DNA from: Clostridiales bacterium
Lineage (GTDB): Bacteria; Bacillota; Clostridia; Lachnospirales; WQUN01
Assembly (NCBI GenBank): GCA_031271295.1
Contig: JAISVZ010000035.1
Coordinates: 42,491-106,490 of the forward strand
Direction: 5' to 3'
Length of the DNA: 64,000 bases
Part shown: positions 1 to 7,854 of the stretch, piece after piece
How the letters are laid out: every line of letters starts with the position of its first letter
Numbering within the stretch: the first letter of the stretch is position 1
The notes under the pieces: generated by a model
What the model saw: the letters and a program-made list of their open reading frames with translations, nothing else
The model's database searches: none
What the model was told of the DNA's origin: nothing
Program-made: the position numbers and the translations under genes

Positions 1-91
1 CCGTAAATATGTAATTAATAAATTCCGGCGCGTAATTTGGGCGAAAACGCGCGTAAATTTCCCCCATACCGTCAAACCTTGATTCGTTCAT
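1..91 (-). CDS. Class I SAM-dependent methyltransferase, N-terminal 30 codons only
   Basis: An ATG at 91-89 on the minus strand opens a frame that stays open to the window edge and reads MNESRFDGMGEIYARFRPNY followed by APEFINYIFT. The opening pattern F-D-G-x-G-E-I-Y-A-R-x-R-P-x-Y is typical of the N-terminus of class I SAM-dependent methyltransferases in Clostridia, just before the SAM-binding Rossmann fold. A GGGAGAG ribosome binding site lies 6-7 bases upstream. Substrate cannot be inferred because the catalytic part lies outside the window. Confidence 0.72.
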   Translation of the reverse strand, partial: MNESRFDGMGEIYARFRPNYAPEFINYIFT

Positions 92-110
92 AATTTTCTC
101 TCCCTTCATA

Positions 111-235
111 ACAGCGATATACACAAAATGCGATACCAAAATATTTATTTGAAACAGCGATATGCAAAACGCGGTACTAAAATATCTATTTAATAAAGCG
201 ATACACACAAAGCCGATATTAAACTGCCAGTTTTA
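111..235. repeat. Three degenerate tandem repeats, period about 42 bp
   Basis: Copies start near 111, 154 and 195. Each contains ACAGCGATA or AAAGCGATA, then an ACAAA-type stretch, a second CGRTAYYA-like motif and an AT-rich tail. The array fills the gap between the methyltransferase start and the helicase stop, so the methyltransferase promoter must lie in or beside it. Confidence 0.55.
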
Positions 236-245
236 ACCGGCAACA

Positions 246-2450
246 CTAAAACACCTGCGACAACCCCTGATAATCGAAGCGTATCTGTTTTACTCCAACC
301 AAAAACCGGATTGTATATGTTTTTGTAACCTCGTCCGCGTCCTCAATTACGCCTTCGCCGAAAACCTTATGCTTAACGTTTGTTCCTTTTTCGAAATAAT
401 TTTCCGCGCAATTGCGCCGCATTACCGTTTGAAGCGCGTATTCCGCCATGATATCCGCGCCGATTTCGCCTATCCGTTTAATGTTTTCGTCCGCGATATC
501 GAATAAAAACCGCGACGGCGTTCGCGAATAACCTTTAAAGCCGTAACCTTCGCTTTCGGTTATGAATAATTTTTGCTTTGCCCTTGTCATTGCCACATAG
601 GCCAAGCGCCGTTCCTCCTCTAAAGCTTCCTCTCTGCGTTCCTCTAACGCCCGCGCGGACGGAAAGGTTTTTTCGCTCATGCCCGCCACAATAACCGTGT
701 TAAACTCCAAACCTTTGGATGTGTGCGCCGTCATAATTTTAACGTTGTCCTTATTCTCGTCCTCTTCGGTATCGCGGTGCAAGGATATATCCTGTAAAAA
801 GACACTCAGCGTAAGCGGTTCGCCGTAATCCGCCTCTAACTGCGCAATGGAACGCAAAAGCTCGGAAACGTTATCGAGCCTGTCCATTTCGCCGCTTTCG
901 CGTATGTACTGCTCGTAGCCGGAATCTATCAAAAGTTTTTGCAAAAGTTCCGATACCTGCAAAGAATCCGACGCTTCCTTTGCGGATTCAATTACCTCAA
1001 TAAATTTTTTTGCGCCGGTGTTCGCAAAAGACGGCGAATGCGCGTTTTCTTTCAGCGCCTCGTACAGTGTGGTTTTACTTTTTGCGGCATATTCCTTCAA
1101 AATCGCCGTTTTGTTTTTTCCCAAACGTCGGCGCGGAATGTTTGATATGCGCAAAAACGAAAGGTCGTCCCCGTAGCAAACAAGGCGCATGTAGGATAAA
1201 ACGTCTTTAATCTCCCGCCGCTCGTAAAAGCCGAACCCGCCGAAAACCACATACGGAATGTTCGCTTTTAAAAAACCCTGCTCTATAAAGCGCGAAACGT
1301 ATGCCGAACGGTACAGCACCGCGATATCGGAATATTTGCCGCCGTCTTTTACGTGGGCATTAATTTTTTCCGCTATGTAGCGGATTTCCTCCTTGTCGTT
1401 CTTGCCGTGAAAATGCTCCGGCATTATGCCGCTTGGGTTATCCGTGAACAAATTTTTTTCTATGCGGTTTTGGTTTTTGGAAATTAAACTGTTGGACGCG
1501 TTTAGAATTTCCGGCGAAGAGCGGTAATTTTGGTTCAGCAAAACCGTGTAAAACTCCGCTTTCAGCTCATTTTTTTGCTGCTGCGGAATGTACGAATCCG
1601 CTCCGTCCGCAAAATATTTGCGCAAATTTTCCTCGAAATTCAGCAAAACCTCCATTTTCGAACCGCGCCATTCGTAAATATTCTGGTCAGGGTCGCCAAC
1701 CGCAAAAAAGTTCTGGTGCTTTTCCGTTAAATGGCGTATCAGTTTAAATTCCTTCATCGTAATATCCTGAAATTCGTCCACCATAATGTAATTCATCCGG
1801 TTTTGCCACTTTTCCAAAATATCCGTATGGTTTCGGAAAAGATAGATTGTAAAATTTATAAGGTCGAAAAAATCCAGCCCAAAATACTTCTTTTGCTTTT
1901 CCATGTAGCGGTAGATTATTTTCTGTTCCAAATCCTTTGGTACCGCGCCGCTTATTTCGTTTCCCGGCACAGCCAAATAATCCAAATATGTAATCAAATT
2001 CTTTTCGTAGCGGATTTTATCTATCATAAACTCGAATGTTGCCGTATCCATTTTTATGTTAAGCTCTTCGTAAATTTCCTCAAGAATGCTTTTCTGGTCC
2101 GAATTGTCCAAAACCACAAAATTTTCGGGGTAAAAAAGCCGCCCGATATCCTCGCGCAAAACCCGCGTGCAAAAGGCGTGCAGGGTTGAAACAAAGGAAG
2201 TATCTATTCCGTCGCCCAGAAAATAACGCAGCCGCTTTTTCATTTCCCGAGCCGCTTTGTTTGTGAAGGTTATGCACAAAATATTGGACGGTGAAATGCC
2301 AAGCTCCTGCACAAGATAAGCGTAACGCGCGGTTAATGCGCGTGTTTTGCCGCTGCCCGCCCCCGCTATAACGCGCACATAACCCTCGGTTAACAGCACC
2401 GCCTGCTTTTGCTCTTCATTTAAAGACGCAAGTAATTTTTCGGTATCCAT
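246..2450 (-). CDS. pcrA: UvrD/PcrA-type superfamily I DNA helicase
   Basis: ATP-dependent 3'-5' DNA helicase expected to act in nucleotide excision repair, replication restart and removal of RecA filaments. About 734 residues from the chosen start. Visible motifs are the Q-motif region (LNEEQKQAVL), Walker A AGAGSGKT at residues 29-36, ITFTNKAAREM (motif Ia), VDEFQD (motif II), GDPDQNIYEWRG (motif III), NYRS (motif IV), TAHTSKGLEF (motif V) and VAMTRAKQKL (motif VI). A C-terminal beta-rich tail ends the protein. The open frame extends 15 codons further upstream, but ATG at 2450 is preferred because GGGGTGA sits just before it and MDTEKLLASLN is the normal family start. The gene stands alone. 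Assignment as PcrA rather than another UvrD paralogue is from overall motif order. Confidence 0.9.
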   Translation of the reverse strand: MDTEKLLASLNEEQKQAVLLTEGYVRVIAGAGSGKTRALTARYAYLVQELGISPSNILCITFTNKAAREMKKRLRYFLGDGIDTSFVSTLHAFCTRVLREDIGRLFYPENFVVLDNSDQKSILEEIYEELNIKMDTATFEFMIDKIRYEKNLITYLDYLAVPGNEISGAVPKDLEQKIIYRYMEKQKKYFGLDFFDLINFTIYLFRNHTDILEKWQNRMNYIMVDEFQDITMKEFKLIRHLTEKHQNFFAVGDPDQNIYEWRGSKMEVLLNFEENLRKYFADGADSYIPQQQKNELKAEFYTVLLNQNYRSSPEILNASNSLISKNQNRIEKNLFTDNPSGIMPEHFHGKNDKEEIRYIAEKINAHVKDGGKYSDIAVLYRSAYVSRFIEQGFLKANIPYVVFGGFGFYERREIKDVLSYMRLVCYGDDLSFLRISNIPRRRLGKNKTAILKEYAAKSKTTLYEALKENAHSPSFANTGAKKFIEVIESAKEASDSLQVSELLQKLLIDSGYEQYIRESGEMDRLDNVSELLRSIAQLEADYGEPLTLSVFLQDISLHRDTEEDENKDNVKIMTAHTSKGLEFNTVIVAGMSEKTFPSARALEERREEALEEERRLAYVAMTRAKQKLFITESEGYGFKGYSRTPSRFLFDIADENIKRIGEIGADIMAEYALQTVMRRNCAENYFEKGTNVKHKVFGEGVIEDADEVTKTYTIRFLVGVKQIRFDYQGLSQVF

Positions 2451-2517
2451 CCGGTTCACCCCGTTGTTTGCAATAGATGAATGATGATAGTTCAAACAAT
2501 TTTTAATTAGCGCCTAT

Positions 2518-2546
2518 ATGATACTAAAATGCGCTGAAGATATCAA
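2518..2546 (-). promoter_or_regulatory. Probable promoter of the PcrA-like helicase gene
   Basis: On the minus strand TTGATA (2546-2541) is followed after 17 bp by TATCAT (2523-2518). It lies about 70 bp upstream of the helicase start and nothing else is transcribed from it. Confidence 0.5.
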
Positions 2547-2590
2547 CAAGACATATTATTTTCGCGCGGCGCCCTCCTGTAACATTTGCA

Positions 2591-2671
2591 GGATAGCTGC
2601 GCAAAGTACGGATAACTTCTACGCCGAAGCCGCTGTAACCCTTAATGGATAGCTACGCAAAGTACGGATAA
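2591..2671. repeat. 25-bp direct repeat, two copies 56 bp apart
   Basis: GGATAGCTRCGCAAAGTACG followed by GATAA occurs at 2591-2615 and 2647-2671 with one difference. The copies lie in the non-coding stretch upstream of the helicase gene. Function is unknown. Confidence 0.6.
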
Positions 2672-2690
2672 AGACAACGGCTAACTATTT

Positions 2691-2720
2691 GGAATGATGA
2701 CAGAAAAATGTCATCATTCC
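2691..2720. repeat. Perfect 12-bp inverted repeat with 6-bp loop
   Basis: The left arm GGAATGATGACA (2691-2702) is mirrored perfectly by TGTCATCATTCC (2709-2720) around GAAAAA. It is not followed by a clear T tract in either direction, so it is not an obvious terminator. The 11 inner bases of each arm recur exactly at 47148-47175. Confidence 0.75.
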
Positions 2721-2838
2721 GGAAAAAAGAATAGCGCCGGTTTCAAACTTTTTAAACGGAATTAGTATTAGACCGTGTCGTGAAAATTAACATGTTATGC
2801 TGTTATAATATTCACTGGCGCAATGTAATAAAAATACG

Positions 2839-2867
2839 TTGACATGTTTTAAAAATCGACATATAAT
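2839..2867 (+). promoter_or_regulatory. Consensus promoter of the type I toxin transcript
   Basis: TTGACA at 2839-2844 and TATAAT at 2862-2867 with a 17-bp spacer, a perfect sigma-A consensus. It predicts a start near 2874, about 45 bases ahead of the small hydrophobic ORF. Confidence 0.8.
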
Positions 2868-2918
2868 TTTGCTAAGCTATTGCGGGCGGACGGGCTAAAC
2901 CCTAAAGGTGGTGAAGCC

Positions 2919-3008
2919 ATAACGATAACCTTAACACATTTTGAGTTCATATACCTGATTCTTCTTGTTGTGTCGATAATTGTCGGTTGCAGAAATGCAA
3001 AAAAATAA
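2919..3008 (+). CDS. Small hydrophobic type I toxin-like peptide, apparent ATA start
   Basis: A 29-codon frame reads (I/M)TITLTHFEFIYLILLVVS, then IIVGCRNAKK and stop. This is one transmembrane helix with a basic tail, as in the short holin-like or Fst-like toxins of type I toxin-antitoxin loci. AAAGGTGG at 2904-2911 is an ideal ribosome binding site placed 7 bases before codon 2919, but that codon is ATA rather than ATG, and no other start codon is suitably placed in this frame. Either the start has mutated and the toxin is silenced, or ATA is used weakly. The surrounding promoter and antisense arrangement supports the toxin reading; family membership is from memory. Confidence 0.5.
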   Translation: MTITLTHFEFIYLILLVVSIIVGCRNAKK

Positions 3009-3127
3009 GCCGCCCAATTCGCAATGTGCCGGCTTATTTCTCGTTTTCAAATAAACGGGGTTTAGTCATAACTGCCGCAGCAATAGTGACCACCCAGAGA
3101 GAGCCGCTGTGCTCTCTCTTTTATTCT
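3003..3127 (-). ncRNA. Predicted antisense RNA antitoxin convergent to the toxin mRNA
   Basis: A minus-strand promoter at 3162-3134 predicts an RNA starting near 3127. It would run to the hairpin made of AAATAAGCCG (3003-3012) and CGGCTTATTT (3030-3039), which on this strand is followed by a run of T. The RNA would be about 120-130 nt and fully complementary to the 3' untranslated part of the toxin mRNA, the usual layout of Firmicutes type I systems. The strand between the two hairpins holds ACGGGGTTTAGTC, which I remember as conserved in such loci. Confidence 0.5.
3096..3124 (+). terminator. Intrinsic terminator of the toxin mRNA
   Basis: A 9-bp stem, AGAGAGAGC at 3096-3104 and GCTCTCTCT at 3111-3119, is followed by TTTATT on the plus strand. 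It would end the toxin transcript just inside the start of the antisense RNA. Confidence 0.7.
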
Positions 3128-3133
3128 AACTAA

Positions 3134-3162
3134 ATTTTACAGTTTTTATTCGAAGCTGTCAA
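3134..3162 (-). promoter_or_regulatory. Promoter of the antisense RNA
   Basis: On the minus strand TTGACA (3162-3157) and TAAAAT (3139-3134) are separated by 17 bp. It points towards the toxin gene and no ORF follows it. Confidence 0.7.
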
Positions 3163-3180
3163 GTATTAAAATAGCTTTCA

Positions 3181-3561
3181 TTATGGTTTTTCATTTTCAT
3201 TTTTGTTTTCCTTCTTAAAAAACTCTGCGCATCCCATAACAAGCAGAAAAACCCCAAACATTATTTTAAGCCAATCCCCGTCTAACCGGGACGCGATAAC
3301 CGCGCCTGCGGCGGCGGATAAGAGCCCGGAAACTATCAGCCTGCGCATAATTTTTTTCTCAATATCGCCGTTTTTTGCGTGGGTAAAAACAGCTATCACA
3401 GCCGACGGTATAAAATAAATTAAATTTATACTCTGAGCCTCGCGCTGTCCCATATTCAAAATAAAAATCAACGCGGGAATAAGCAAAGTGCCGCCGCCAA
3501 TGCCAAGCCCCGTAAGAGCGCCGGATAATAGCCCTATTATAATATACAAAACGATTGTCAT
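3181..3561 (-). CDS. Half-size TauE/SafE family permease, second of a pair
   Basis: A 126-residue membrane protein with about four hydrophobic segments and the TauE/SafE glycine signature GLLSGALTGLGIGGG near residue 10. Full TauE/SafE permeases, which export sulfite or other organosulfur and carboxylate anions, have two such repeats in one chain. Here each repeat is its own gene, so this protein presumably pairs with the product of the upstream gene, whose TGA overlaps this ATG by four bases (ATGA). The start at 3561 is chosen for that coupling and for AAGGATG upstream; the open frame itself is 11 codons longer. The C-terminus is a charged KENKNENEKP tail. Substrate is unknown. Confidence 0.8.
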   Translation of the reverse strand: MTIVLYIIIGLLSGALTGLGIGGGTLLIPALIFILNMGQREAQSINLIYFIPSAVIAVFTHAKNGDIEKKIMRRLIVSGLLSAAAGAVIASRLDGDWLKIMFGVFLLVMGCAEFFKKENKNENEKP

Positions 3562-3911
3562 AATATCATCCTTATAGCCGCCGCAATCATACACAAAGCA
3601 AAAATTTTATGCAAAGCGTTTACCGAAAGCTTTTTTAAAAACTTCGCGCCTAAAAACGAACCCGCAGCGCCTCCCGCCGAAACAAACAAAACGGCAGTCC
3701 AATCTATATATCCGCCCCGCAAATAAACAAACATGCTGATAACCGAAAGGGGCAGAATTACAGCCAAAGCCGTGGCGTGTGCTTTGCGCGTTTCTATGCC
3801 CAAAAATTTTTGCATCGCCGGAACTAAAATCATGCCGCCGCCCGCGCCGAAAAGCCCGTTGGCGAAGCCGGATAAAAGCCCTATTAACGCCTGCGCAAAG
3901 TTTTTCTTCAT
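3558..3911 (-). CDS. Half-size TauE/SafE family permease, first of a pair
   Basis: A 117-residue integral membrane protein. It begins MKKNFAQALIGLLSGFANG and carries the glycine-rich LFGAGGGMILVPA signature of TauE/SafE permeases, then about three more hydrophobic segments. The upstream ATG (3953) in the frame is rejected because AAGGAG lies just before 3911. It is cotranscribed with, and overlaps by 4 bp, the second half-permease. The two would together form one exporter unit. Two-gene half-size TauE pairs are known in Firmicutes; the substrate is not evident. Confidence 0.8.
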   Translation of the reverse strand: MKKNFAQALIGLLSGFANGLFGAGGGMILVPAMQKFLGIETRKAHATALAVILPLSVISMFVYLRGGYIDWTAVLFVSAGGAAGSFLGAKFLKKLSVNALHKIFALCMIAAAIRMIL

Positions 3912-4030
3912 ATTTGCATACTCCTTTTCTTGTAGTATTTTCAAATGTGCCAAAAAATATAAGAAGGAAATTTTTCCGAGCGTTCATTTTGCGTTTTACC
4001 GGTGTGAATAGCAACACCGCTTAGTTTTAC

Positions 4031-4060
4031 GCGGAAGTAAGCGGAAGTAAGCGGAAGTAA
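4031..4060. repeat. Three perfect 10-bp tandem repeats
   Basis: GCGGAAGTAA is repeated three times without change, followed by a partial GC. The array lies directly upstream of the -35 box of the BrxD-like gene and could be a protein-binding array or a slippage product. Confidence 0.85.
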
Positions 4061-4073
4061 GCTTAAATCCGTC

Positions 4074-4102
4074 TTGACAATTGCTGCCTTAGCAAACATA
4101 AT
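4074..4102 (+). promoter_or_regulatory. Promoter of the BrxD-like/helicase unit
   Basis: TTGACA at 4074-4079 and CATAAT at 4097-4102 with a 17-bp spacer, about 125 bp upstream of the ATPase start. The predicted transcript begins inside the 40-bp duplication described next. Confidence 0.65.
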
Positions 4103-4103
4103 A

Positions 4104-4182
4104 GCGATAACAGCGTTTAAACCGGCGCAGGAAGCCTCGGTTGGCGATAACAGCGTTTAAACAGGCGCGGGAAGCCTCGGTT
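4104..4182. repeat. Tandem duplication, period 40 bp, in the leader of the BrxD-like gene
   Basis: GCGATAACAGCGTTTAAAC begins both copies, at 4104 and 4144, and each ends GAAGCCTCGGTT. The copies differ at only a few bases. They form the 5' untranslated region of the ATPase gene. Confidence 0.8.
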
Positions 4183-4227
4183 TAAGCATCGGTTTGAATA
4201 ATACTTACAATAAATACGGTGACTTTT

Positions 4228-5568
4228 ATGGATAACACTAACGCAACGAACAGCTCCTCCGCCGTGCCGCGGCGCATAGCGAACATAATTATAAACGCCT
4301 TAAAAGGCGGCGTAGTGCCGCGTGTGGGTTTGGAATACGTTACCGTTGGGCGAACGCAGGAGATTAACGCCATTTTGCGCGATATCGCCATAATTGAAGA
4401 CGGCGGGGCAACATTTCGTTTTGTGGTTGGCAAATACGGAAGCGGCAAGAGCTTTTTGCTGCAAACCATACGAAACTACGCCGCCGAAAAGGGCTTTGCC
4501 GTAGCGGACGCGGACCTTTCGCCGGAGCGGCGTTTTGCCGGAACCAAAGGGCAGGGGCTTGCAACATATAAGGAGCTTATAAGGAACCTGTCCACAAAAT
4601 CCAAACCGGACGGCGGCGCGTTGCCGCTTGTTTTGGAAAAATGGATTTCGGGAGTTTTAACAAGCGTGCGCGGCGAATATCCCGAAGGGCATCCGGAATT
4701 TGACATTGCTGCCGAAAAGCGTATTTTTGCGGTAACAAACAGCTTAGAGGGAATGGTAAACGGGTTTGAGTTCGCCAAGGCGGTAAACTGTTATTACAAG
4801 GCGTACCGCACCGGGGACGATACGTTAAAATCCAACGTTTTAAAATGGTTCAGGGGTGAATACCCGTCAAAACTTGAGGCAAAAAAGGATTTGGACATAA
4901 ACCTTATCGTAACCGACGAAACATGGTACGATTTTCTGAAAATATTCGCGTCATTTATGGTAAGCGCTGGGTATAAGGGCATTATTGTTTTTGTAGACGA
5001 ACTTGTGAATATTTTTAAAATTCCCCATTCGGTTACAAGGCAAAACAATTATGAGAAAATTCTTACTATGTATAACGATGTTTTGCAGGGCAAGGCAAGC
5101 CATATAGGTTTTTTAATGGGCGCAACTCCGCAGTGCGTGGAGGATAGATACCGCGGAATATATAGCTACGACGCGCTCCGTTCGCGCTTAAAGGACGGGC
5201 ATTTTTCGTCCGACGGCTTAAAGGATTTATCCGCGCCGATAATACGCCTTAATATGCTAACCTCGGAGGAAATGTATGTGCTTCTTGAAAAATTGAGGGA
5301 TATGCACGCCGGGCTTTTCGGGTACGGCAACACGCTTACCCATGAGGATTTGATGTATTTTCTAAACGCCGAATACAACCGCGTTGGCGCGGATACCCAC
5401 ATAACGCCAAGGGAAATTATCCGGGATTTTATAGAGCTTATAAATATAATTCACCAAAACCCAGGGCTTGATGTTGCGGGCTTGCTTGGAAGCAACAGCT
5501 TTGCGCTGTCTAAAAATTCGCTTACCGAAAGCGAACAGCATTCCGACTTTGTGGGGTTTGATATTTGA
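4228..5568 (+). CDS. BrxD-like P-loop ATPase (DUF2791 / BrxC-BrxD family)
   Basis: A 446-residue cytoplasmic ATPase. Walker A is GKYGSGKS at residues 68-75, and Walker B is IIVFVDEL with the acidic pair at 257-258. A later RYRGIYSYDALRSRL segment is characteristic of the BREX ATP-binding domain family (DUF2791), to which BrxD belongs. Start: the frame opens with GTG at 4219, but ATG at 4228 gives a better spacing to CGGTGA and is preferred. The helicase gene follows 73 bp later on the same strand. BrxD plus an Lhr-like helicase (BrxHI) is a known module of some BREX phage-defence types and of TerB-linked stress clusters, but no PglX, PglZ, BrxC or TerB gene is visible here. Role in defence or nucleic acid repair is inference. 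Confidence 0.82.
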   Translation: MDNTNATNSSSAVPRRIANIIINALKGGVVPRVGLEYVTVGRTQEINAILRDIAIIEDGGATFRFVVGKYGSGKSFLLQTIRNYAAEKGFAVADADLSPERRFAGTKGQGLATYKELIRNLSTKSKPDGGALPLVLEKWISGVLTSVRGEYPEGHPEFDIAAEKRIFAVTNSLEGMVNGFEFAKAVNCYYKAYRTGDDTLKSNVLKWFRGEYPSKLEAKKDLDINLIVTDETWYDFLKIFASFMVSAGYKGIIVFVDELVNIFKIPHSVTRQNNYEKILTMYNDVLQGKASHIGFLMGATPQCVEDRYRGIYSYDALRSRLKDGHFSSDGLKDLSAPIIRLNMLTSEEMYVLLEKLRDMHAGLFGYGNTLTHEDLMYFLNAEYNRVGADTHITPREIIRDFIELINIIHQNPGLDVAGLLGSNSFALSKNSLTESEQHSDFVGFDI

Positions 5569-5640
5569 GCGAAATGCATTTTGCCGTAAAAGTTTGACGT
5601 TATACCGAACAGCATTCCGACTTTGTGGGGTTTGATATTT
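5532..5640. repeat. 35-bp perfect duplication of the ATPase gene 3' end
   Basis: CGAACAGCATTCCGACTTTG followed by TGGGGTTTGATATTT occurs at 5532-5566, the last codons of the ATPase gene, and again at 5606-5640, directly before the helicase ATG. The period is 74 bp. The second copy supplies the GTGGGG that serves as the only ribosome-binding-like stretch for the helicase gene. Confidence 0.9.
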
Positions 5641-5641
5641 A

Positions 5642-7801
5642 ATGGATGTTTTTAAAAAATTAGCGCCGTTTATTCAGGATTATATTTACGACAACGAGTG
5701 GAGCGAGCTTCACGGAAACCAAATTGCCGCGTGCGAGGTTATTTTCGATACGGATTATAATTTGCTGCTTTCCTCCGGAACCGCGTCCGGGAAAACCGAG
5801 GCGGCGTTTTTGCCGGTGCTTACCGAAATTTATAATAATCCCCCAAAATCCGTGGGCGTATTGTATATTAGCCCGCTGAAAGCGCTCATTAACGACCAGT
5901 TTAAAAGGATAGAACAGCTTTTGCAGCAATGCGCGATACCGGTTACAAAATGGCACGGCGACGCGTCTTTGGCAAAAAAGAACAAACTCATTAAAAACCC
6001 GTCGGGTATTTTGCAAATAACGCCGGAATCTCTTGAAAGCCTTTTGATAAACAAAAAAAGCTCCTGCCTGAAGCTTTTTGGGGATTTAAAGTATGTAATA
6101 ATAGACGAAGTTCACCATTTTATGCGCGATGTACGCGGAATTCAGGTGCTTTGTTTGCTTGAGAGAATGCAAAAGCTAACGGATAATATTCCAAGGCGGA
6201 TTGGCCTTAGCGCAACCCTCGGCGATATTGACGCGGCAAAAACCTGGCTTAACTCCGGAACGAACCGAATCTGCGCCGCGCCGGTAACGGACGAGGGCAA
6301 GCGCAGCGTAAAAATATTTGTTCACCGGTTTATAAAAACGCAGCAGGATAACGAAACACGCGCCGATTCCGGGGATAGGGAGCATTACGAATACCTGTTT
6401 AAAATGACGCTCGACAAAAAGACGATTATTTTCACAAATTCCAGGGAGGAAACGGAATTTGCGATAGCAAACCTCAGAGTTATTGCCGAAAAGAACAAAG
6501 CGCCGGATATTTACCGTGTGCATCACGGAAATGTTTCGGCTTTTTTACGTGAGCAAACCGAGGACGAAATGAAAACCTCCGACGAAAAAATTGTAACGGG
6601 CGCAACCGTAACGCTGGAGCTTGGCATAGATATCGGCTCGCTGGATCAGGTTGTGCAAATAGGCGCGCCGGGAAACGTATCCAGCTTTGCGCAAAGGTTG
6701 GGGCGCTGCGGCAGGCGCGGGCAAATTCCCCAGCTTTTATTCACCTTTACCGAGGATATAAACGCCACCGCCTCGGATTTTTTAGGCCCTATTAACTGGA
6801 ACTTTATCCGCCTTATCGCGATAATTGAAAAATACACAAAGGAGCGGTGGATAGAGCCTTTAACGCTTCTAAACCATCCGTACTCTCTTTTGTACCACCA
6901 AACCATGAGCTATTTGGTATCGAACGGCGAGATGTACGCGGCGGAGCTTGCGCAGCAAATACTAACAATAAATTGCTTTAAGCACATAACTTTGGAGGAT
7001 TATAAAACCCTGCTTAGCCATATGCTGGATACCGAACATTTGGAAAAAACCGAAAACGGCGGCATAATTATCGGCAGAGCGGGCGAGCACGTTGTTAACA
7101 ATTTTCATTTTTACACCGTGTTTACCGTGCCGGATTATTATTTGGTAAAGGATGAAAACCGCGCGATAGGCACCGTGGATAAAATTTACCCGGTGGGTAT
7201 ACGGTTTTCCTTGGCGGGTATAACATGGGAAACAACGGATGTTAACCAAAACGCGAAGGTTATTTTCGTAAAGCGCGTACCGGGTATTTCCGTTGTGGAT
7301 TGGAATGTGGATTTTGAAGGGGAGCTTCACACAATTTTGGTAAGAAAAATGCGCGATATTTTGCTTGGAAACGAGGAATTTGCCTATCTTTCGGATAGCT
7401 GCGCCGAAAGGCTGAGCGAAATACGCTTTTTGGCAAGAAACTGCGGCATTTTGGAAAATATCGTAACGCCGCTTTCGGAAAAAAAGTTCGCTATATTCCC
7501 GTGGGTTGGCACAAGGCAACTGCACACGCTGCACTACGCGCTGTTATCCCGCGGGGTTAAAAGCAAAATACTTTGGACAACATGCATATACTTGGAGGCT
7601 TTCTTTAACGGAACGGCAAAAGAGCTTGAAGATATAATATTGGGTATTGTAAAAACAAACCTTGACGTGCACAAGCTACCTTTGCCGGACGATGCGCAAA
7701 TAGAATACAAATACAACGAGTTCATTCCCAAAGGGCTTTTGCGCAAGCAGTTCGCCGAGGATTTTTTGGATTTTAAAGGTCTTAGGAGTGATTTATGCTA
7801 A
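5642..7801 (+). CDS. Lhr/BrxHI-like superfamily II DEAD/DEAH-box helicase
   Basis: A 719-residue helicase with GTASGKT (motif I, residues 46-52), SPLKALINDQ (Ia), DEVH (II, 155-158), SAT (III, 190-192), TGATVTLELGIDIG (V) and QRLGRCGRRG (VI, 351-360). After the two RecA-like domains, about 350 residues follow that resemble the winged-helix and beta-barrel region of Lhr-type helicases. It is much shorter than full-length Lhr and close to the size expected for BrxHI. It sits directly behind the BrxD-like ATPase gene and is presumably cotranscribed and functionally linked. The 3' end converges on addA. The likely role is ATP-driven remodelling or unwinding of nucleic acid together with the ATPase; substrate and trigger are unknown. 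Confidence 0.82.
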   Translation: MDVFKKLAPFIQDYIYDNEWSELHGNQIAACEVIFDTDYNLLLSSGTASGKTEAAFLPVLTEIYNNPPKSVGVLYISPLKALINDQFKRIEQLLQQCAIPVTKWHGDASLAKKNKLIKNPSGILQITPESLESLLINKKSSCLKLFGDLKYVIIDEVHHFMRDVRGIQVLCLLERMQKLTDNIPRRIGLSATLGDIDAAKTWLNSGTNRICAAPVTDEGKRSVKIFVHRFIKTQQDNETRADSGDREHYEYLFKMTLDKKTIIFTNSREETEFAIANLRVIAEKNKAPDIYRVHHGNVSAFLREQTEDEMKTSDEKIVTGATVTLELGIDIGSLDQVVQIGAPGNVSSFAQRLGRCGRRGQIPQLLFTFTEDINATASDFLGPINWNFIRLIAIIEKYTKERWIEPLTLLNHPYSLLYHQTMSYLVSNGEMYAAELAQQILTINCFKHITLEDYKTLLSHMLDTEHLEKTENGGIIIGRAGEHVVNNFHFYTVFTVPDYYLVKDENRAIGTVDKIYPVGIRFSLAGITWETTDVNQNAKVIFVKRVPGISVVDWNVDFEGELHTILVRKMRDILLGNEEFAYLSDSCAERLSEIRFLARNCGILENIVTPLSEKKFAIFPWVGTRQLHTLHYALLSRGVKSKILWTTCIYLEAFFNGTAKELEDIILGIVKTNLDVHKLPLPDDAQIEYKYNEFIPKGLLRKQFAEDFLDFKGLRSDLC

Positions 7802-7854
7802 GGTGCGCAAAAAATGCCAAGCGTAGTTCTTGGATTTTATCGTGCCGCCGAATT

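Noticed and set aside
111..235. A CRISPR-like array
   Set aside because: Units are degenerate and there are no unique spacers of constant length; it is an ordinary tandem repeat.
4219..7801. A complete BREX phage-defence locus
   Set aside because: Only BrxD-like and BrxHI-like genes are present; no methyltransferase PglX, phosphatase PglZ, BrxC, BrxA or BrxB is seen in the flanks.
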